Shown here piece after piece: positions 16,291 through 16,684 of a stretch of 16,684 nt of DNA. The translations under genes and the position numbers were made by a program. The notes below the pieces were generated by a model that did not search any database, was not told the origin of the DNA, and saw only the letters and a list, made by a program, of their open reading frames with translations. The DNA is taken from positions 1 to 16,684 of the forward strand of contig CALIUX010000071.1 of the NCBI GenBank assembly GCA_938048505.1, read 5' to 3'. How positions within the stretch are numbered: position 1 is the stretch's first letter; the number at the start of each line of letters is the position of its first letter. This DNA is from an uncultured Pseudomonadales bacterium. GTDB lineage: Bacteria > Pseudomonadota > Gammaproteobacteria > Pseudomonadales > Cellvibrionaceae.

Positions 16291-16684
16291 TACGCAAAAT
16301 TAACTCGTCAAATTCAATGCCATCCGCTGTAGCCGCCATGGGCACCAATGAATGCGTTGTCAAACCAGGCGATGTATTGACTTCGAGCAAATAAAATTCA
16401 CCTTGCTCATCGGCCATCACATCAACTCGCCCCCAACCACATCCATTTACTGCATTAAAAGCATCAACTGCTAATTTTTTGAGTGCGTTTTCGCGCTCTT
16501 CATTTAAACCACACGGACAGTGATATTGCGTATCACTAGCAAAATATTTGGCATCGTAATCATAAAATGCGCCATTTGCTTTTAGCTTTACAACAGGCAA
16601 CGCGTGGCCATTTAAAACAGCAACCGTATATTCAGCACCAATAATAAATTGCTCAGCTAATACACTGGCATCATATTTTGCAGC
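16262..16684 (-). CDS. ddl: D-alanine-D-alanine ligase, C-terminal part (5' end outside window)
   Basis: ATP-grasp ligase that makes the D-Ala-D-Ala dipeptide for peptidoglycan. Only the last 140 residues are visible, of roughly 310. The frame is open from the window edge; the leucine at 16600 is an internal TTG, not a start. Residues here include LPVVKLKANGAFYDYDAKY and the metal/ATP site GRVDVM with LLEVNTSPGLT (fragment Asp88, Glu101, Asn103), closely matching Ddl proteins. Position directly before ftsQ in the dcw cluster indicates the DdlB type. It ends 29 bp inside ftsQ if the TTG start of ftsQ is used. Confidence 0.95.
   Translation of the reverse strand, partial: AAKYDASVLAEQFIIGAEYTVAVLNGHALPVVKLKANGAFYDYDAKYFASDTQYHCPCGLNEERENALKKLAVDAFNAVNGCGWGRVDVMADEQGEFYLLEVNTSPGLTTHSLVPMAATADGIEFDELILRIALQVLDKK

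Overview
The window is a gammaproteobacterial chromosome segment in which every supported gene lies on the minus strand. The order ddl-ftsQ-ftsA-ftsZ-lpxC is the distal end of the division and cell-wall (dcw) cluster. It is followed by an M23 peptidase gene, secA, argJ and a Nudix/thiamine-phosphate-synthase-like fusion. An M23 peptidase between lpxC and secA, with argJ and the Nudix fusion after secA, resembles Pseudomonas and marine Cellvibrionales/Oceanospirillales-type bacteria more than enterics, where secM sits at that place. The genus cannot be fixed from the sequence. Base composition is moderate, and intergenic DNA is AT-rich.

Reading in the direction of transcription (high to low coordinates): 16684-12718 holds the end of ddl, then ftsQ, ftsA and ftsZ. 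These encode D-Ala-D-Ala ligase, the divisome linker FtsQ, the membrane anchor FtsA and the Z-ring tubulin FtsZ. A 341-bp spacer with a possible terminator separates ftsZ from lpxC, the committed step of lipid A synthesis. A strong hairpin with a T-tract (11340-11368) ends the lpxC transcript. Next come an inner-membrane-anchored M23 peptidase (10210-11145) and secA (7239-10106), which carries an unusual insertion of about 45 residues. argJ (arginine biosynthesis) and the Nudix fusion (nucleotide-pool or thiamine-related repair) close the conserved block.

Below about 4.8 kb the content is more lineage-specific. There is a 518-bp gene-free stretch, a lipoprotein with a Gly9 linker and a zinc-metallopeptidase HEFGH motif, and a small secreted protein with an 18-bp tandem repeat. 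The 5' part of uvrD runs off the left edge.

Most of the window is ordinary core genome. I found no CRISPR array, insertion sequence, tRNA, rRNA, phage genes or recognisable defence system, and no convincing undescribed system. The points worth checking are the SecA insertion, the two exported proteins with in-frame repeats, the several genes without a Shine-Dalgarno sequence, and a few small repeats and spacers.
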